Positions 49,180-57,944 of a stretch of DNA of 64,000 bases are shown in pieces. Both the position numbers and the translations under genes were made by a program. The notes beneath the pieces were generated by a model. It worked only from the letters and a program-made list of their open reading frames with translations. It did no database searches and had not been told where the DNA came from. Source of the DNA: Pseudanabaena biceps (GTDB lineage: Bacteria > Cyanobacteriota > Cyanobacteriia > Pseudanabaenales > Pseudanabaenaceae); NCBI GenBank assembly GCA_013361095.1, contig JAATWA010000001.1:930001-994000 (forward strand), given 5' to 3'. Each line of letters begins with the position of its first letter. Within the stretch, counting starts at the first letter, position 1.

Positions 49180-50863
49180 GCCTAAATCTATGAGCTATTG
49201 TCTTAATCCTAATTGTCAAAAGCCAGATAACCCAGATAGTGTGGAGGTTTGTCAAACCTGCGATACAAGGCTGTTATTGGGTGATCGCTATCGTTCTGCC
49301 AAATTACTGGGAAGCGGTGGTTTCGGACGGACATTTTTAGCGATCGATCAGCTAAAACCATCGAAGCCATTTTGTGTAATCAAGCAATTCTTACCTCAAG
49401 GACAGGGGAGTAACCACGATAAAGCTACTGAACTTTTTCAGCAGGAAGTAATTCGCCTTGATGAGTTAGGACATCATTCTCAAATCCCCGAATTACTTGC
49501 CCATTATCAACAGGAAAACCAGCAATATCTTGTTCAAGAATTTATCTCTGGTCAAAATCTCGCTGAAGAGTTAAAACTACAGGGTGCTTTTAATCAGAGC
49601 AAAATTAGACAATTGCTCAGCAATCTTTTACCAGTCCTGCAATTTATTCATGGGCATAATGTCATCCATCGTGATATCAAGCCCGACAATATTATTCGTC
49701 GTCTAGGAAGAAGTACGGAGGACTTTGTTTTAGTTGACTTTGGTGCAGCAAAATATGCGGTGAATACTGATATGTGGCAAACAGGAACTAGTATTGGCAG
49801 TCCTGAATTTGTTGCTCCAGAACAGGCTAGAGGCAAAGCTCTCTTTAATAGTGATTTATATAGTTTGGGAGTTACTTGCATCCATCTCTTAACTCAAGCT
49901 TCTCCCTTTGACCTGATTGATCTCGATCACAATTGGGTTTGGCGCGATTATCTCAATGGCAATACTGTCAGCAATGATCTTGGTAAAATTCTTGATAAGT
50001 TAATTGCGATCGCACCTAGTAAAAGATATCAATCTGCTGATGAAGTGATTAGAGATCTTAATCCACAGAATGCGATCGCTATAATTAATAACATAATTGA
50101 ATCCCCGCAATCCAATATTATCTCCACTCCAAAATCGATTCACGAAGACCTCGGAGATGGCATTGTTTTAGAAATGACATCCATTCCTGCGGGAGAGTTG
50201 ATCATGGGTTCTCCTGAATATGAGGAATCTCACGAAAGCACCGAAAGCCCTCAACATCGAGTCAAGATTGCACCATTTTTCATGGGGACTTTCCTGATTA
50301 CACAGGCGCAGTTTCGAGCGATCATGAATGCTAGCCCTTCCTATATGATTGGCGACGATCATCCTGTTGAATGCGTCTCTTGGAATGCCGTAGTTGAGTT
50401 CTGTACGTTGCTATCACAAAAAACAGGACGCAATTACCGATTACCAAGTGAAGCCGAATGGGAATATGCTTGTCGTGCGGGAACGAATACTTCTTTCCAT
50501 TTTGGTAATGCTATTAATACTGACCTCGCAAATTATGATGGCAGATATGTCTATCGTGCTGGCACAAGAGGCGAATATCGACAAACCACTACTCCTGTAG
50601 GAACTTTTCCGCCTAATGCCTTTGGTCTCTATGATATGCATGGCAATGTTTGGGAATGGTGTCAAGATTTTTGGCATGATGACTATCTTGGCGCTCCGAC
50701 GGATGGGAGTGCATGGGAAAGAGGCAGAAGTTCTATTTATCGAGTATTGAGGGGTGGGTCATGGTATGGATATCCTTGGTATTGTCGTTCGGCGGCGCGG
50801 GGTAGAGGTAAGCAGGGAGATTGGAAACTTTATTATGGGTTTCGGGTAGCTTTAACGCTTTAG
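49178..50863 (+). CDS. Serine/threonine protein kinase fused to an FGE-sulfatase (C-type-lectin fold) domain
   Basis: A 561-residue fusion. A short zinc-ribbon-like N-terminus (CLNPNCQKPDNPDSVEVCQTCD) precedes a Hanks-type kinase: glycine loop LLGSGGFGRTFLA, catalytic HRDIKPDNII, DFG as VDFGAAKY and an APE-type APEQARGK (about 32-290). The C-terminal half (about 330-560) is a formylglycine-generating-enzyme/sulfatase-modifying-factor domain: IPAGELIMGSPE, RLPSEAEWEYACRAGT, GLYDMHGNVWEWCQDF, and RVLRGGSW..GFRVALTL. Starts at ATG 49178 or 49190. Known in cyanobacteria; target unknown. The FGE C-terminus also resembles variable regions of diversity-generating retroelements, but no reverse transcriptase is in this window. 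Confidence 0.9.
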   Translation: MPKSMSYCLNPNCQKPDNPDSVEVCQTCDTRLLLGDRYRSAKLLGSGGFGRTFLAIDQLKPSKPFCVIKQFLPQGQGSNHDKATELFQQEVIRLDELGHHSQIPELLAHYQQENQQYLVQEFISGQNLAEELKLQGAFNQSKIRQLLSNLLPVLQFIHGHNVIHRDIKPDNIIRRLGRSTEDFVLVDFGAAKYAVNTDMWQTGTSIGSPEFVAPEQARGKALFNSDLYSLGVTCIHLLTQASPFDLIDLDHNWVWRDYLNGNTVSNDLGKILDKLIAIAPSKRYQSADEVIRDLNPQNAIAIINNIIESPQSNIISTPKSIHEDLGDGIVLEMTSIPAGELIMGSPEYEESHESTESPQHRVKIAPFFMGTFLITQAQFRAIMNASPSYMIGDDHPVECVSWNAVVEFCTLLSQKTGRNYRLPSEAEWEYACRAGTNTSFHFGNAINTDLANYDGRYVYRAGTRGEYRQTTTPVGTFPPNAFGLYDMHGNVWEWCQDFWHDDYLGAPTDGSAWERGRSSIYRVLRGGSWYGYPWYCRSAARGRGKQGDWKLYYGFRVALTL

Positions 50864-50893
50864 AAAAGCATCGCTAAGCGACGCACAATCCAA

Positions 50894-50946
50894 TAAGAGC
50901 CCAATTTTTGTGCCACTGCGAAGTAGCGTCACAAGAATTGGGTTCT
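50894..50946 (+). terminator. Imperfect hairpin after the kinase gene
   Basis: AAGAGCCCAATTTTTGTG.. pairs imperfectly with ..CACAAGAATTGGGTTCTT around GCGAAGTAGC. A decayed member of the palindrome family, 31 bp after the stop. Confidence 0.65.
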
Positions 50947-51038
50947 TGATTAGTGATGTTTTTTCTAAAATTAATATGATATTATTTAAGCGCCGAAAAG
51001 TTTGATCCATTCCCCTGACCTTTATTAACCTAGGAACT

Positions 51039-51710
51039 ATGGCATTAGGAAATTTGCGACAAAATCTTGACTATCTCTCGACGCTGAAAGGAGTTGTCAC
51101 TTTATTGCGAGATCCCGCTCAAACGGAATCTGTGTATGATGTGGAAGATGGACTGCGCCATACAAAAGCAACGAAATTAGCGGTGGAGTATGTCAAGTCT
51201 AAACCTGAAGTAGCAGAACTCTTCCGAGAGCGTTATGTATCGCCACCCGTTGATCTAGAAGCTTTGCTAAAGCTACCGACAGAATCCCTTGGTCATACCT
51301 ATGCAACCTATATCAAAGATGCTGGTTTCGATCCTAACTTCTATCGTCTCGTTAAAGTCGAAGATGATGTCAGCTATTTTCTGTTACGGATGCGTCAAAC
51401 TCACGATATCTGGCATATTGTCGCTGGATTTAGTACTGATGTTTTTGGTGAGTTAGGATTAAAGGCTTTTGAGTTAGCCCAGACGCATCGCACCATGTCA
51501 GCAGTTCTGATCGCAGGTGGATTACTCAGCACCTTATTCAAACATCCTGAACAATTGGATAAATTATTAGATCAGATTGCGATCGGCTACAGACTAGGTG
51601 CGAAGGCTAACCCCTTTTTTGCGAAGAAATGGGAAGAGAATTGGGAGAGACCCTTGCTAGAGTGGCGACAAGAGTTAGGGATAGAACCGATCAAAGAATA
51701 TGTGCCATAA
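51039..51710 (+). CDS. Coq4-family protein
   Basis: A 223-residue Coq4-like protein. In eukaryotes Coq4 organises the ubiquinone synthesis complex and removes the ring carboxyl; it binds zinc through HDX2HX11E. That motif is present as HDIWHIVAGFSTDVFGELG. Also conserved: LRHTKATKLAVEYVKSKP-type helix and the C-terminal RPLLEWRQELGI. In cyanobacteria the quinone is plastoquinone, and the role of Coq4-like proteins there is not established. The start ATG follows CCTAGGAACT. Confidence 0.88.
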   Translation: MALGNLRQNLDYLSTLKGVVTLLRDPAQTESVYDVEDGLRHTKATKLAVEYVKSKPEVAELFRERYVSPPVDLEALLKLPTESLGHTYATYIKDAGFDPNFYRLVKVEDDVSYFLLRMRQTHDIWHIVAGFSTDVFGELGLKAFELAQTHRTMSAVLIAGGLLSTLFKHPEQLDKLLDQIAIGYRLGAKANPFFAKKWEENWERPLLEWRQELGIEPIKEYVP

Positions 51711-51817
51711 GCTAAGCGCCCAATTCTCCTAAAGATTGTCACTATGACCCATGTAATCGATGATTTGAGTCTCTATAATTGCAACAATAAAATTTACTTA
51801 CTGGACATTACAAAGAT

Positions 51818-52027
51818 ATGCGACAAACAGGACTAGGGAAAGATACGCCAGCATGGATTATGCAAGTTTGGGCTGCCTTTATTATCTCTACAGTAGGAAC
51901 TGGGGTGGGGATTTTCTATCTAGAGGGCAATTCTTGGCAAAAGGCTTTTGTGGGAATGGGTTACGTTTTCTCGGTGTCATCAACTTTCACTCTTGCTAAA
52001 ACGATCCGTGACAATCAAGACAAATAA
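51818..52027 (+). CDS. YiaA/YiaB-family two-helix membrane protein
   Basis: A 69-residue protein with two TM helices (about 13-33 and 42-60) and short polar ends, matching the YiaA/YiaB two-helix domain. It opens MRQTGLGKDTPAWIMQVW and ends KTIRDNQDK. The family has no known biochemical role. Start follows a weak purine-rich leader. Independent of its neighbours as far as can be seen. Confidence 0.8.
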   Translation: MRQTGLGKDTPAWIMQVWAAFIISTVGTGVGIFYLEGNSWQKAFVGMGYVFSVSSTFTLAKTIRDNQDK

Positions 52028-52060
52028 CTTTGGGTAAACCAAAGTATAGCTGACAAAGCT

Positions 52061-52113
52061 AAAACCCAAGAGAGAGTGGCGGCGCTTCGCGCCGCCACTC
52101 TCTCTTGGGTTTT
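52061..52113. repeat. Perfect 25-bp hairpin, GGCGGCGC-TTC family
   Basis: AAAACCCAAGAGAGAGTGGC.. and complement; canonical boundary and core. Confidence 0.92.
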
Positions 52114-52119
52114 ATATAC

Positions 52120-52270
52120 TTAGGACTTACGCAGAAATTGATTAAGCCCTCACCCCTAGCCCCTCTCCCGAAGGCGAGGGGAACAAGAAAAAGTTAGAAT
52201 CTTGCGCCCCTTCTCCCGCGGGAGAAGGGGTTGGGGGATGAGGGGAGATTTCACTTCGCGTAAGTCCTAA
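52120..52270. mobile_element. 151-bp MITE with TTAGGACTTACGC inverted ends
   Basis: 13-bp perfect terminal inverted repeats (52120-52132 and 52258-52270). ATACT on both sides is a possible 5-bp target duplication if the ends are TAGGAC/GTCCTA. The interior has G/C-rich palindromes (CCCTCACCCCTAGCCCC.., GGGAGAAGGGGTTGGGGG). The type is common in filamentous cyanobacteria. Confidence 0.85.
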
Positions 52271-52329
52271 TACTGACTTGACTGGCTACAGCTATATGTT
52301 CCAATTCTTGCATTCAGTCTGATTAAACG

Positions 52330-52390
52330 AACCGCAAGAATTTTTTTAAAAGTGCTGCTTTGCCGCACTTTTAAAAAAATTCTTGCGGTT
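52330..52390. repeat. 26-bp perfect hairpin AACCGCAAGAATTTTTTTAA
   Basis: Perfect arms around a 9-base loop; related by outer and inner sequence to 57833-57892 and to a truncated copy near 63190. Confidence 0.88.
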
Positions 52391-52429
52391 TGGGTTTGAG
52401 CGCAAAGCGCTATAAAAGATCGCAAGGCG

Positions 52430-55039
52430 CTATGTTGATGATGCTTTTTTAAAGATAATGATGGTTTTGTCGCTGTTGCGGGCGATCGCCTCAGGAATAT
52501 TTCCTTGAACGAGATGTTGTAAAATCCCTTCGCCGCTTGCGCCTAACATGATTACATCACTGCGTTCTTGATTGGCTAAGTCTACGATCGCATCGGCGAT
52601 TGACTTAGAGCAAATGACAATTGTGCCAGCCGAAAATCGCAATGACTGAAACAAAGAATCGGCATATTTTTGCAACTGATTAGCCTCGCTTTTTTCACTA
52701 TTTGCTGAAAAAATTTGGCATAGGCAAACTTCGGGATAGGGAGAAAGTGTAATTAAAGCAGGGAGTAATCTTAAGGCGCTCTCCGTATTTACACCCCCTG
52801 AGATCGGTATTAGCCAACGATGAAAAGAAATCTTGGGTTTGCGAAATTCTTGATTGAAAGGATTTGCCTGTTGTAAGCGATCGCTAAACTTCACTAACAT
52901 CACATCACAGTCGGCTTGCCTGACCACTGTATCTACCGTGTCACCCAAAATCCTCTCTGGTGATTGCGAGTTGCCATGCCAGCCAAGCATTAATAGATCG
53001 ATTTTGCGATCGCCGATTACCTCTAAAATTGCTTGTCCTGCATCATGGGCAACTCGCACCTGTGTATGTAATGAAACTTTCTTAGTTTTAGCCGCCGTAA
53101 CTGCTTGTTGTAATAATTCTAGGCTTAGGCTTAAGTCGATCGCCGTCTCTGAGGGCGAAAGGTGCGGCGCGACCGTCAGAATATGAAGACATTCCAATTC
53201 GTAGTTGCGTTCAGAAGCGATCGCGATCGCCATCTCAATTAAATAAGCAGCAGTAAGAGGATTGCGAAGCGGTAATAAAATTCGTCCTTTACCCGTGGCA
53301 GTCCCCCGTTGTTGATAGACCAAATAAGATGGCTTTGTTGTTTGAGAACTAACACCTCGTAGTCGTTTAGCTTGCGCTCTGAGAATATCGCTGCGGGTGA
53401 TGATGCCAACGAGCTTATGGCGATCAATCACGGGTAAACGCGACAGTTTGTAATAGGACAGTAGATAGAGAACCTGAGACAGACTAACTTCAGGACTAAC
53501 GGTTATCGGTTGCGCCGTCATAATTTCCTCAATGGACATCGCTCCTAACAATTGCCGATCTTGGGCTTTGGCGAGATCCATTTGGGTGATAATTCCCACT
53601 AAATGACCATCGGCAATTACAGGAAATCCGCGATGGCGCGATCGCCCAAAGGCTTGCATTGCTTGATCGATACTGGTCTGTACGGGAAGAGTTTCGACCT
53701 TGCGTTGCATCACATCAGCAGCACTTAAGCCATCCCAAATCCCGTCAGCGATCGTCTCGTTTTGCAAGTAAATGCCCTTAAGTTCTAACAAATGTGTATA
53801 TAAAGAACCAGGGGCATATTTTTCGGCGCAGAGGTAGGCGACAACGCTAGTAATCATCAAAGGCAAGATGATATTGAAATCCATAGTGATTTCAAAAACA
53901 ATTACAAACGCGGTGATGGGAACCTTAGCAACAGCCCCAAAAAATGCCCCCATTCCTGCAAGGGCATAGGTTGCAGGAGTTCCTATTCCCAATAACAAAT
54001 GTTCCAAATTACCTACTAATGAACCTAGCGCTGCTCCTAAGATCAAACTAGGAACGAATAATCCTCCAGGGGTTTCCGCACTACAGGCTACTAAAGTCAG
54101 CACAAACCGCACCGCAAAGGCTCCCGCCGTCACTTGCCAATCTGACTGCCCCATCGCCAAAAATATCTGTAACCCCGTACTGTCGCGAAAATCTAAAGGC
54201 ATCATGGCGATCGCGATGCCAGAAAACCCGCCCGCGATCGCAATCCGCCATGACAGGGGCATTTTAAAAGTCTGGCGATTCCATTGGGTCATGGCGACTA
54301 CGCCACGATTGAATAAGGCGGCAAACCAGCCTACAAAGATTCCTAATAACAATAAGAATGGAATTTCTTGTGCCGAAAATGTGACTTGGGGAATGACTGG
54401 GCTTAGCGCTTGTCCTGTCAGTAGCCTCGAAACTACGCCGCCAATAAATGAAGCGAGAATTGCTGTGCCTAAGGTCAGGCTCGACACATCATGTAATAAC
54501 TCTTCGATGACAAATAACACCCCTGCGATCGGTGCGTTAAAACCTGCGGCTAGTCCTGCGGCGGCTCCTGCGGCAATTAGTTGACGCTGATATTCAGGGG
54601 AATTGGGAATCCATTGGCTGATCTGTCCTGCGATCGCCGCCCCAATCTGCACAGTTGGCCCCTGCCGCCCCAGTGCTAGCCCTGAGCCTAAAGCCAAAAT
54701 CGTGCTGGCTATTTTGACAACGACAACTCTTAAATTTAGAGCGATCGGGACATAGCCAAGCGCTGCTTTGACTTGGGGAATGCCACTACCCGCCGCTTCT
54801 ATGGCAAAATTTTCAACCAAAAATCCCGACAAAAAACCGCCTGTAATCCCAATTACTGGCAATATAAACCATGCGGGTAAGTCATTAGCTAAATGGATGC
54901 GCCATCCCCCTAGCCAACCAATGCCTTGCTTGAGCAAGACTGCGGCTAAACCTGCAACTAAACCTATCAAACAAGCCTCTAAAATGGCTACCCGTTTCGG
55001 TTTTAGCCATTTTTGCAAAAATGGAATTGCCAAATCCAT
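52430..55039 (-). CDS. CLC-type chloride channel/transporter with CBS and Usp domains
   Basis: An 869-residue multidomain membrane protein. The CLC core (about 20-420) has the anion-site GSGIPQVKAALG (Ser85) and the GLFVPSLILGAALG loop. The external gating glutamate of GREGP is Gln126 here (LGRQGPTVQIG), while the internal FVIEELL glutamates remain. This would favour channel-like or uncoupled chloride flow. Two CBS domains follow (about 440-560; VMQRKVETLPV and IMTAQPITVSP), then two universal-stress-protein-like domains (about 580-720 and 735-869; LMLGWHGNSQSPERILGDTV). The C-terminal domains suggest regulation by nucleotides or stress. Confidence 0.9.
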   Translation of the reverse strand: MDLAIPFLQKWLKPKRVAILEACLIGLVAGLAAVLLKQGIGWLGGWRIHLANDLPAWFILPVIGITGGFLSGFLVENFAIEAAGSGIPQVKAALGYVPIALNLRVVVVKIASTILALGSGLALGRQGPTVQIGAAIAGQISQWIPNSPEYQRQLIAAGAAAGLAAGFNAPIAGVLFVIEELLHDVSSLTLGTAILASFIGGVVSRLLTGQALSPVIPQVTFSAQEIPFLLLLGIFVGWFAALFNRGVVAMTQWNRQTFKMPLSWRIAIAGGFSGIAIAMMPLDFRDSTGLQIFLAMGQSDWQVTAGAFAVRFVLTLVACSAETPGGLFVPSLILGAALGSLVGNLEHLLLGIGTPATYALAGMGAFFGAVAKVPITAFVIVFEITMDFNIILPLMITSVVAYLCAEKYAPGSLYTHLLELKGIYLQNETIADGIWDGLSAADVMQRKVETLPVQTSIDQAMQAFGRSRHRGFPVIADGHLVGIITQMDLAKAQDRQLLGAMSIEEIMTAQPITVSPEVSLSQVLYLLSYYKLSRLPVIDRHKLVGIITRSDILRAQAKRLRGVSSQTTKPSYLVYQQRGTATGKGRILLPLRNPLTAAYLIEMAIAIASERNYELECLHILTVAPHLSPSETAIDLSLSLELLQQAVTAAKTKKVSLHTQVRVAHDAGQAILEVIGDRKIDLLMLGWHGNSQSPERILGDTVDTVVRQADCDVMLVKFSDRLQQANPFNQEFRKPKISFHRWLIPISGGVNTESALRLLPALITLSPYPEVCLCQIFSANSEKSEANQLQKYADSLFQSLRFSAGTIVICSKSIADAIVDLANQERSDVIMLGASGEGILQHLVQGNIPEAIARNSDKTIIIFKKASST

Positions 55040-55113
55040 AGAGAAAACCTAACTATTCTGGCTATTGCCATGTTGAGCAATCCTAAATAAATTGTAGGAG
55101 GCTTCGGCTTCAC

Positions 55114-55854
55114 TCAGACAGCCAAAAGTTGCAACCATGCGATCGCATCTTTGATACTTTCGACTTTTTCCCCATCGGGCATGGCAGGACGTTGCACCAT
55201 GATCACAGGAATTCGTGATTCTCGCGCCGCGATGATCTTGGCATAGGTAGCTGCGCCACCGCTATTTTTACTAACGATCGCCTCGATCTGATATTCGCTC
55301 AATAATTGTCGTTCTTGCTCAAGGCTAAAAGGTCCTCGATCTAGTAATAACTTGCTATTGGGAATTGTGAGGTCAGGCGGATCGATGGAACGAATTAAAT
55401 ACCAAGTCTCAGGCGATCGCTGCAAAAATGGTTCTAGCTGTTGTCGTCCTGAGGTGATAAATACTCGCTTAATTGATGTAGGGATTGCTTCGGCGGCGGC
55501 TTCTACGGATTCCACCTCAATCCAATGGTCTTGCTCAACCTTTTCCCATTGCGGTCGTACTAACATGAGGTGCTTGGTATGGGTTGCTTTAGCCGCGATC
55601 GCGCCATTGACAGTAATTTGTCCCGCACAGGGATGGGTGGCATCAATTAGGTAATCAATGGAATTTTCGCGCAAATAGTGAGCCAGTCCCTCGGCTCCAC
55701 CAAATCCACCAATCCGCACCTTGCCAACTAAAGCGGCTGGCTTTTTAGTACGTCCCGCAAGGGAGCTAATCACCTCTAGTTCAGGATGATCGGCAAGTTT
55801 TGCGGCAAGTTTAACGGCATCACCCGTGCCGCCCAAGATGAGTATTTTTTTCAT
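55114..55854 (-). CDS. cobK: Precorrin-6A/cobalt-precorrin-6A reductase
   Basis: Reduces precorrin-6A in cobalamin synthesis. A 246-residue CobK/CbiJ protein: ILGGTGDAVKLAAKLAD nucleotide-binding start, SLAGRTKKPAALVGKVRIGGFGG, YLIDATHPCAGQITVNG, VFITSGRQQLEPF and the C-terminal NSGGAATYAKIIAARESRIPVIMVQRP. Length standard. No other cob gene and no cobalamin riboswitch is visible around it. Confidence 0.95.
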   Translation of the reverse strand: MKKILILGGTGDAVKLAAKLADHPELEVISSLAGRTKKPAALVGKVRIGGFGGAEGLAHYLRENSIDYLIDATHPCAGQITVNGAIAAKATHTKHLMLVRPQWEKVEQDHWIEVESVEAAAEAIPTSIKRVFITSGRQQLEPFLQRSPETWYLIRSIDPPDLTIPNSKLLLDRGPFSLEQERQLLSEYQIEAIVSKNSGGAATYAKIIAARESRIPVIMVQRPAMPDGEKVESIKDAIAWLQLLAV

Positions 55855-55892
55855 ACCAGTAATTCTGAATTAACGCCTGTCGCGGCTTTGTA

Positions 55893-55943
55893 TCAGAAAA
55901 CTTTTGAAAGGCTGGCGAAGCTAGCCTTTCAAAAGTTTTCTGA
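55893..55943. repeat. 24-bp hairpin with reversed composite flank
   Basis: TCAGAAAACTTTTGAAAGGC.. with one mismatch, loop GAA; followed by AAAAAGCGTAAAGCGCTGTA, the reverse complement of a TACAGCGC module. Confidence 0.85.
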
Positions 55944-55969
55944 CGTTTAAAAAGCGTAAAGCGCTGTAA

Positions 55970-55994
55970 GAAAGTAGCGCAAAGCGCTACTTTC
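55970..55994. repeat. Perfect 11-bp hairpin GAAAGTAGCGC-AAA
   Basis: Short perfect stem adjacent to the preceding element. Confidence 0.8.
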
Positions 55995-56059
55995 AAAAAA
56001 CTTATTGTGGCGACAGCTATATTAGGCTATATCAAAAGTACAGCAATCTATTAGTCACA

Positions 56060-57805
56060 ATGTCCCAAAGCCAATTTACCTATCGCTTATCAATTCCAGA
56101 ACCCGAAAATCATCTCCTCCATGTTGAGCTAGCGATCGCCGATTGGCAAGACAAAAGCATTGATCTAAAGCTGCCAGTCTGGACTCCTGGCTCTTATTTA
56201 GTGCGCGAATATGCCAAAAACCTACAGGACTTTAGCGCAACTGATGAGTTAGGGAATCCCCTTAGATGGCAAAAAATTAGTAAAAATCATTGGCAGATTA
56301 ATTGCGATCGCCCAGATGGTAAGCCCAAAAATTCGCAAATTAAGATTCGCTATCGAATTTTTGCCAATGAACTGACGGTGCGGACTAATCATATTGACCA
56401 TAGCCATGCTTTTTTGACAGGTGCATCGGTATTTATGTATGTTCCTGAATGTATACAAAAACCTTATCTGGTCGAATTTGTAGACCTTAAAGAAAATTGG
56501 CAAATTGCTACAGCTTTGCCCAAGGTCGAAAACAGCAGCAATACTTTCCATGCCAAAGATTTTGACACTTTAGTTGATAGTCCTTTTGAGATTGGACTGC
56601 AAGAGCGTTATGAGTTTAAGGTGCTAGATCGGCAGCATCGTTTAATTGTGTGGGGTCAGCATAATGCGGATATGCAGCGCGTTGTCAGTGATACGGCGGC
56701 GATCGTTGCCGTCGAAGCGGAGATGTTTGGGGGATTACCTTACGATCGCTATGATTTTATACTTCATGCCAGCAATGGCTATGGTGGTCTAGAGCATAAA
56801 GACTGTACGGTACTGCTCTATAACCGTCTCGGGTTCCGTAAAGAAGAAAGTTACTCACAATTTCTCAATCTAGTTGCCCATGAATTCTTCCATACTTGGA
56901 ATGTGAAGCGGATTCGCCCTCAAGCCCTCGAAAAATTTGACTATGACCAAGAAAATCACACAGGTTCTCTCTGGTTTAGCGAAGGCACAACTAGTTATTA
57001 CGATCAGATCTTTCCGCTCCGCGCTCAAATTTATGATGCTAAGCATTATTTAAAACTGGTGACCAAAAGCATTACCAGACTGCAAACCACCTCTGGGCGC
57101 AAGGTGCAATCTTTGTACGAATCCAGCTTTGATACATGGATTAAACTCTATCGTCCTGATGCGAATACCCATAACAGTCAGATTTCTTACTATCTCAAAG
57201 GTGAGTTGGTATCGATGCTACTAGATTTGCTCATTCGCTATAAAACTAACAATCTGCGATCGCTAGATCGGGTCATGCAGATTATGTGGGAGCGCTTTGG
57301 CAAACCAGAAACTGGCTTTAGTGAGGCAGACTTGCATGAAGTAATAGAGGGCGTGGCGGGTGTCGATCTATCGAGTTTTTGGAATGACTATCTCTACGGA
57401 ACAAAGGAACTAGACTATAACTATTACCTAGAACCCTTTGGCGTTGAATTACGCCAATCACGCCAAGATTTACCCTTTATCGGCATGACTCTCAAGACTA
57501 AAAATGGAGTTGCGGAAGTGGAAAAGGTGGATTTTGGTTCTCCTGCTCAAAAAGCGGGAATAAGCGCTGGTGATGTCGTGCTAGCGATCGCGGGAATTCG
57601 AGTTACTGCGGAAACCTTTGCTGAGCGTCTACGAGATTTTGTGGCTAATCAGGCGATCGCGATTACTATTTTTCAACAGGATTTGTTACGCACAGTAGAA
57701 GTTACTTTGCAAGAGCCTATTTACAACCATTTTGAGCTGCTCCAAATTAACAATGCTTCGCCTAGTCAGGAACTAAATTTACGTTTGTGGCTAAGTATTC
57801 CCTAA
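56060..57805 (+). CDS. M61-family metallopeptidase with PDZ domain
   Basis: A 581-residue M61 (glycyl aminopeptidase-like) protein. An N-terminal beta-rich domain (1-165; LPVWTPGSYLVREYAKNLQ, SHAFLTGASVFMYVPE) precedes a thermolysin-like catalytic domain with HEFFH (His274-His278; VAHEFFHTWNVKRIRP) and the third ligand Glu in LWFSEGTTSYYDQ. A PDZ domain lies at the C-terminus (about 460-560; DFGSPAQKAGISAGDVVLAI). No signal peptide is seen, so it is probably cytoplasmic. Start: ATG 56060. Confidence 0.93.
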   Translation: MSQSQFTYRLSIPEPENHLLHVELAIADWQDKSIDLKLPVWTPGSYLVREYAKNLQDFSATDELGNPLRWQKISKNHWQINCDRPDGKPKNSQIKIRYRIFANELTVRTNHIDHSHAFLTGASVFMYVPECIQKPYLVEFVDLKENWQIATALPKVENSSNTFHAKDFDTLVDSPFEIGLQERYEFKVLDRQHRLIVWGQHNADMQRVVSDTAAIVAVEAEMFGGLPYDRYDFILHASNGYGGLEHKDCTVLLYNRLGFRKEESYSQFLNLVAHEFFHTWNVKRIRPQALEKFDYDQENHTGSLWFSEGTTSYYDQIFPLRAQIYDAKHYLKLVTKSITRLQTTSGRKVQSLYESSFDTWIKLYRPDANTHNSQISYYLKGELVSMLLDLLIRYKTNNLRSLDRVMQIMWERFGKPETGFSEADLHEVIEGVAGVDLSSFWNDYLYGTKELDYNYYLEPFGVELRQSRQDLPFIGMTLKTKNGVAEVEKVDFGSPAQKAGISAGDVVLAIAGIRVTAETFAERLRDFVANQAIAITIFQQDLLRTVEVTLQEPIYNHFELLQINNASPSQELNLRLWLSIP

Positions 57806-57832
57806 AACTTATAGCGCTTTGCGCTCAAATCC

Positions 57833-57892
57833 GAACCAAGAAATTTTTTAAAAGTGTTGCAAGGCAACACTTTTAAAAAATTTCTTGTGGTT
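57833..57892. repeat. 28-bp hairpin ACCAAGAAATTTTTTAAAAG
   Basis: Arms near-perfect (a 2-base bulge) around AAG. It has the same outer and inner A/T layout as 52330-52390 but different core bases. Confidence 0.85.
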
Positions 57893-57918
57893 CGTTTGAG
57901 CAGAAGTTGCTGTAAAAG

Positions 57919-57944
57919 TGAGATGGCGCGAAGCGTCATCTCAC
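57919..57944 (-). terminator. Hairpin at the 3' end of the GGDEF-EAL gene
   Basis: GTGAGATGGCGC-GAA-GCGTCATCTCAC, one wobble. It overlaps the stop region of the minus-strand gene. Confidence 0.7.

Larger units (their letters stand above)
52028..52429. other. 402-bp repeat-filled gap
   Basis: No gene. It contains the hairpin 52061-52113, a 151-bp MITE (52120-52270) and the hairpin 52330-52390, followed by a GAGCGCAAAGCGCT fragment. Confidence 0.7.

Noticed and set aside
55114..55860. Cobalamin riboswitch near cobK
   Set aside because: No B12-box-like sequence is visible in the leader; only a hairpin of the repeat family lies upstream.
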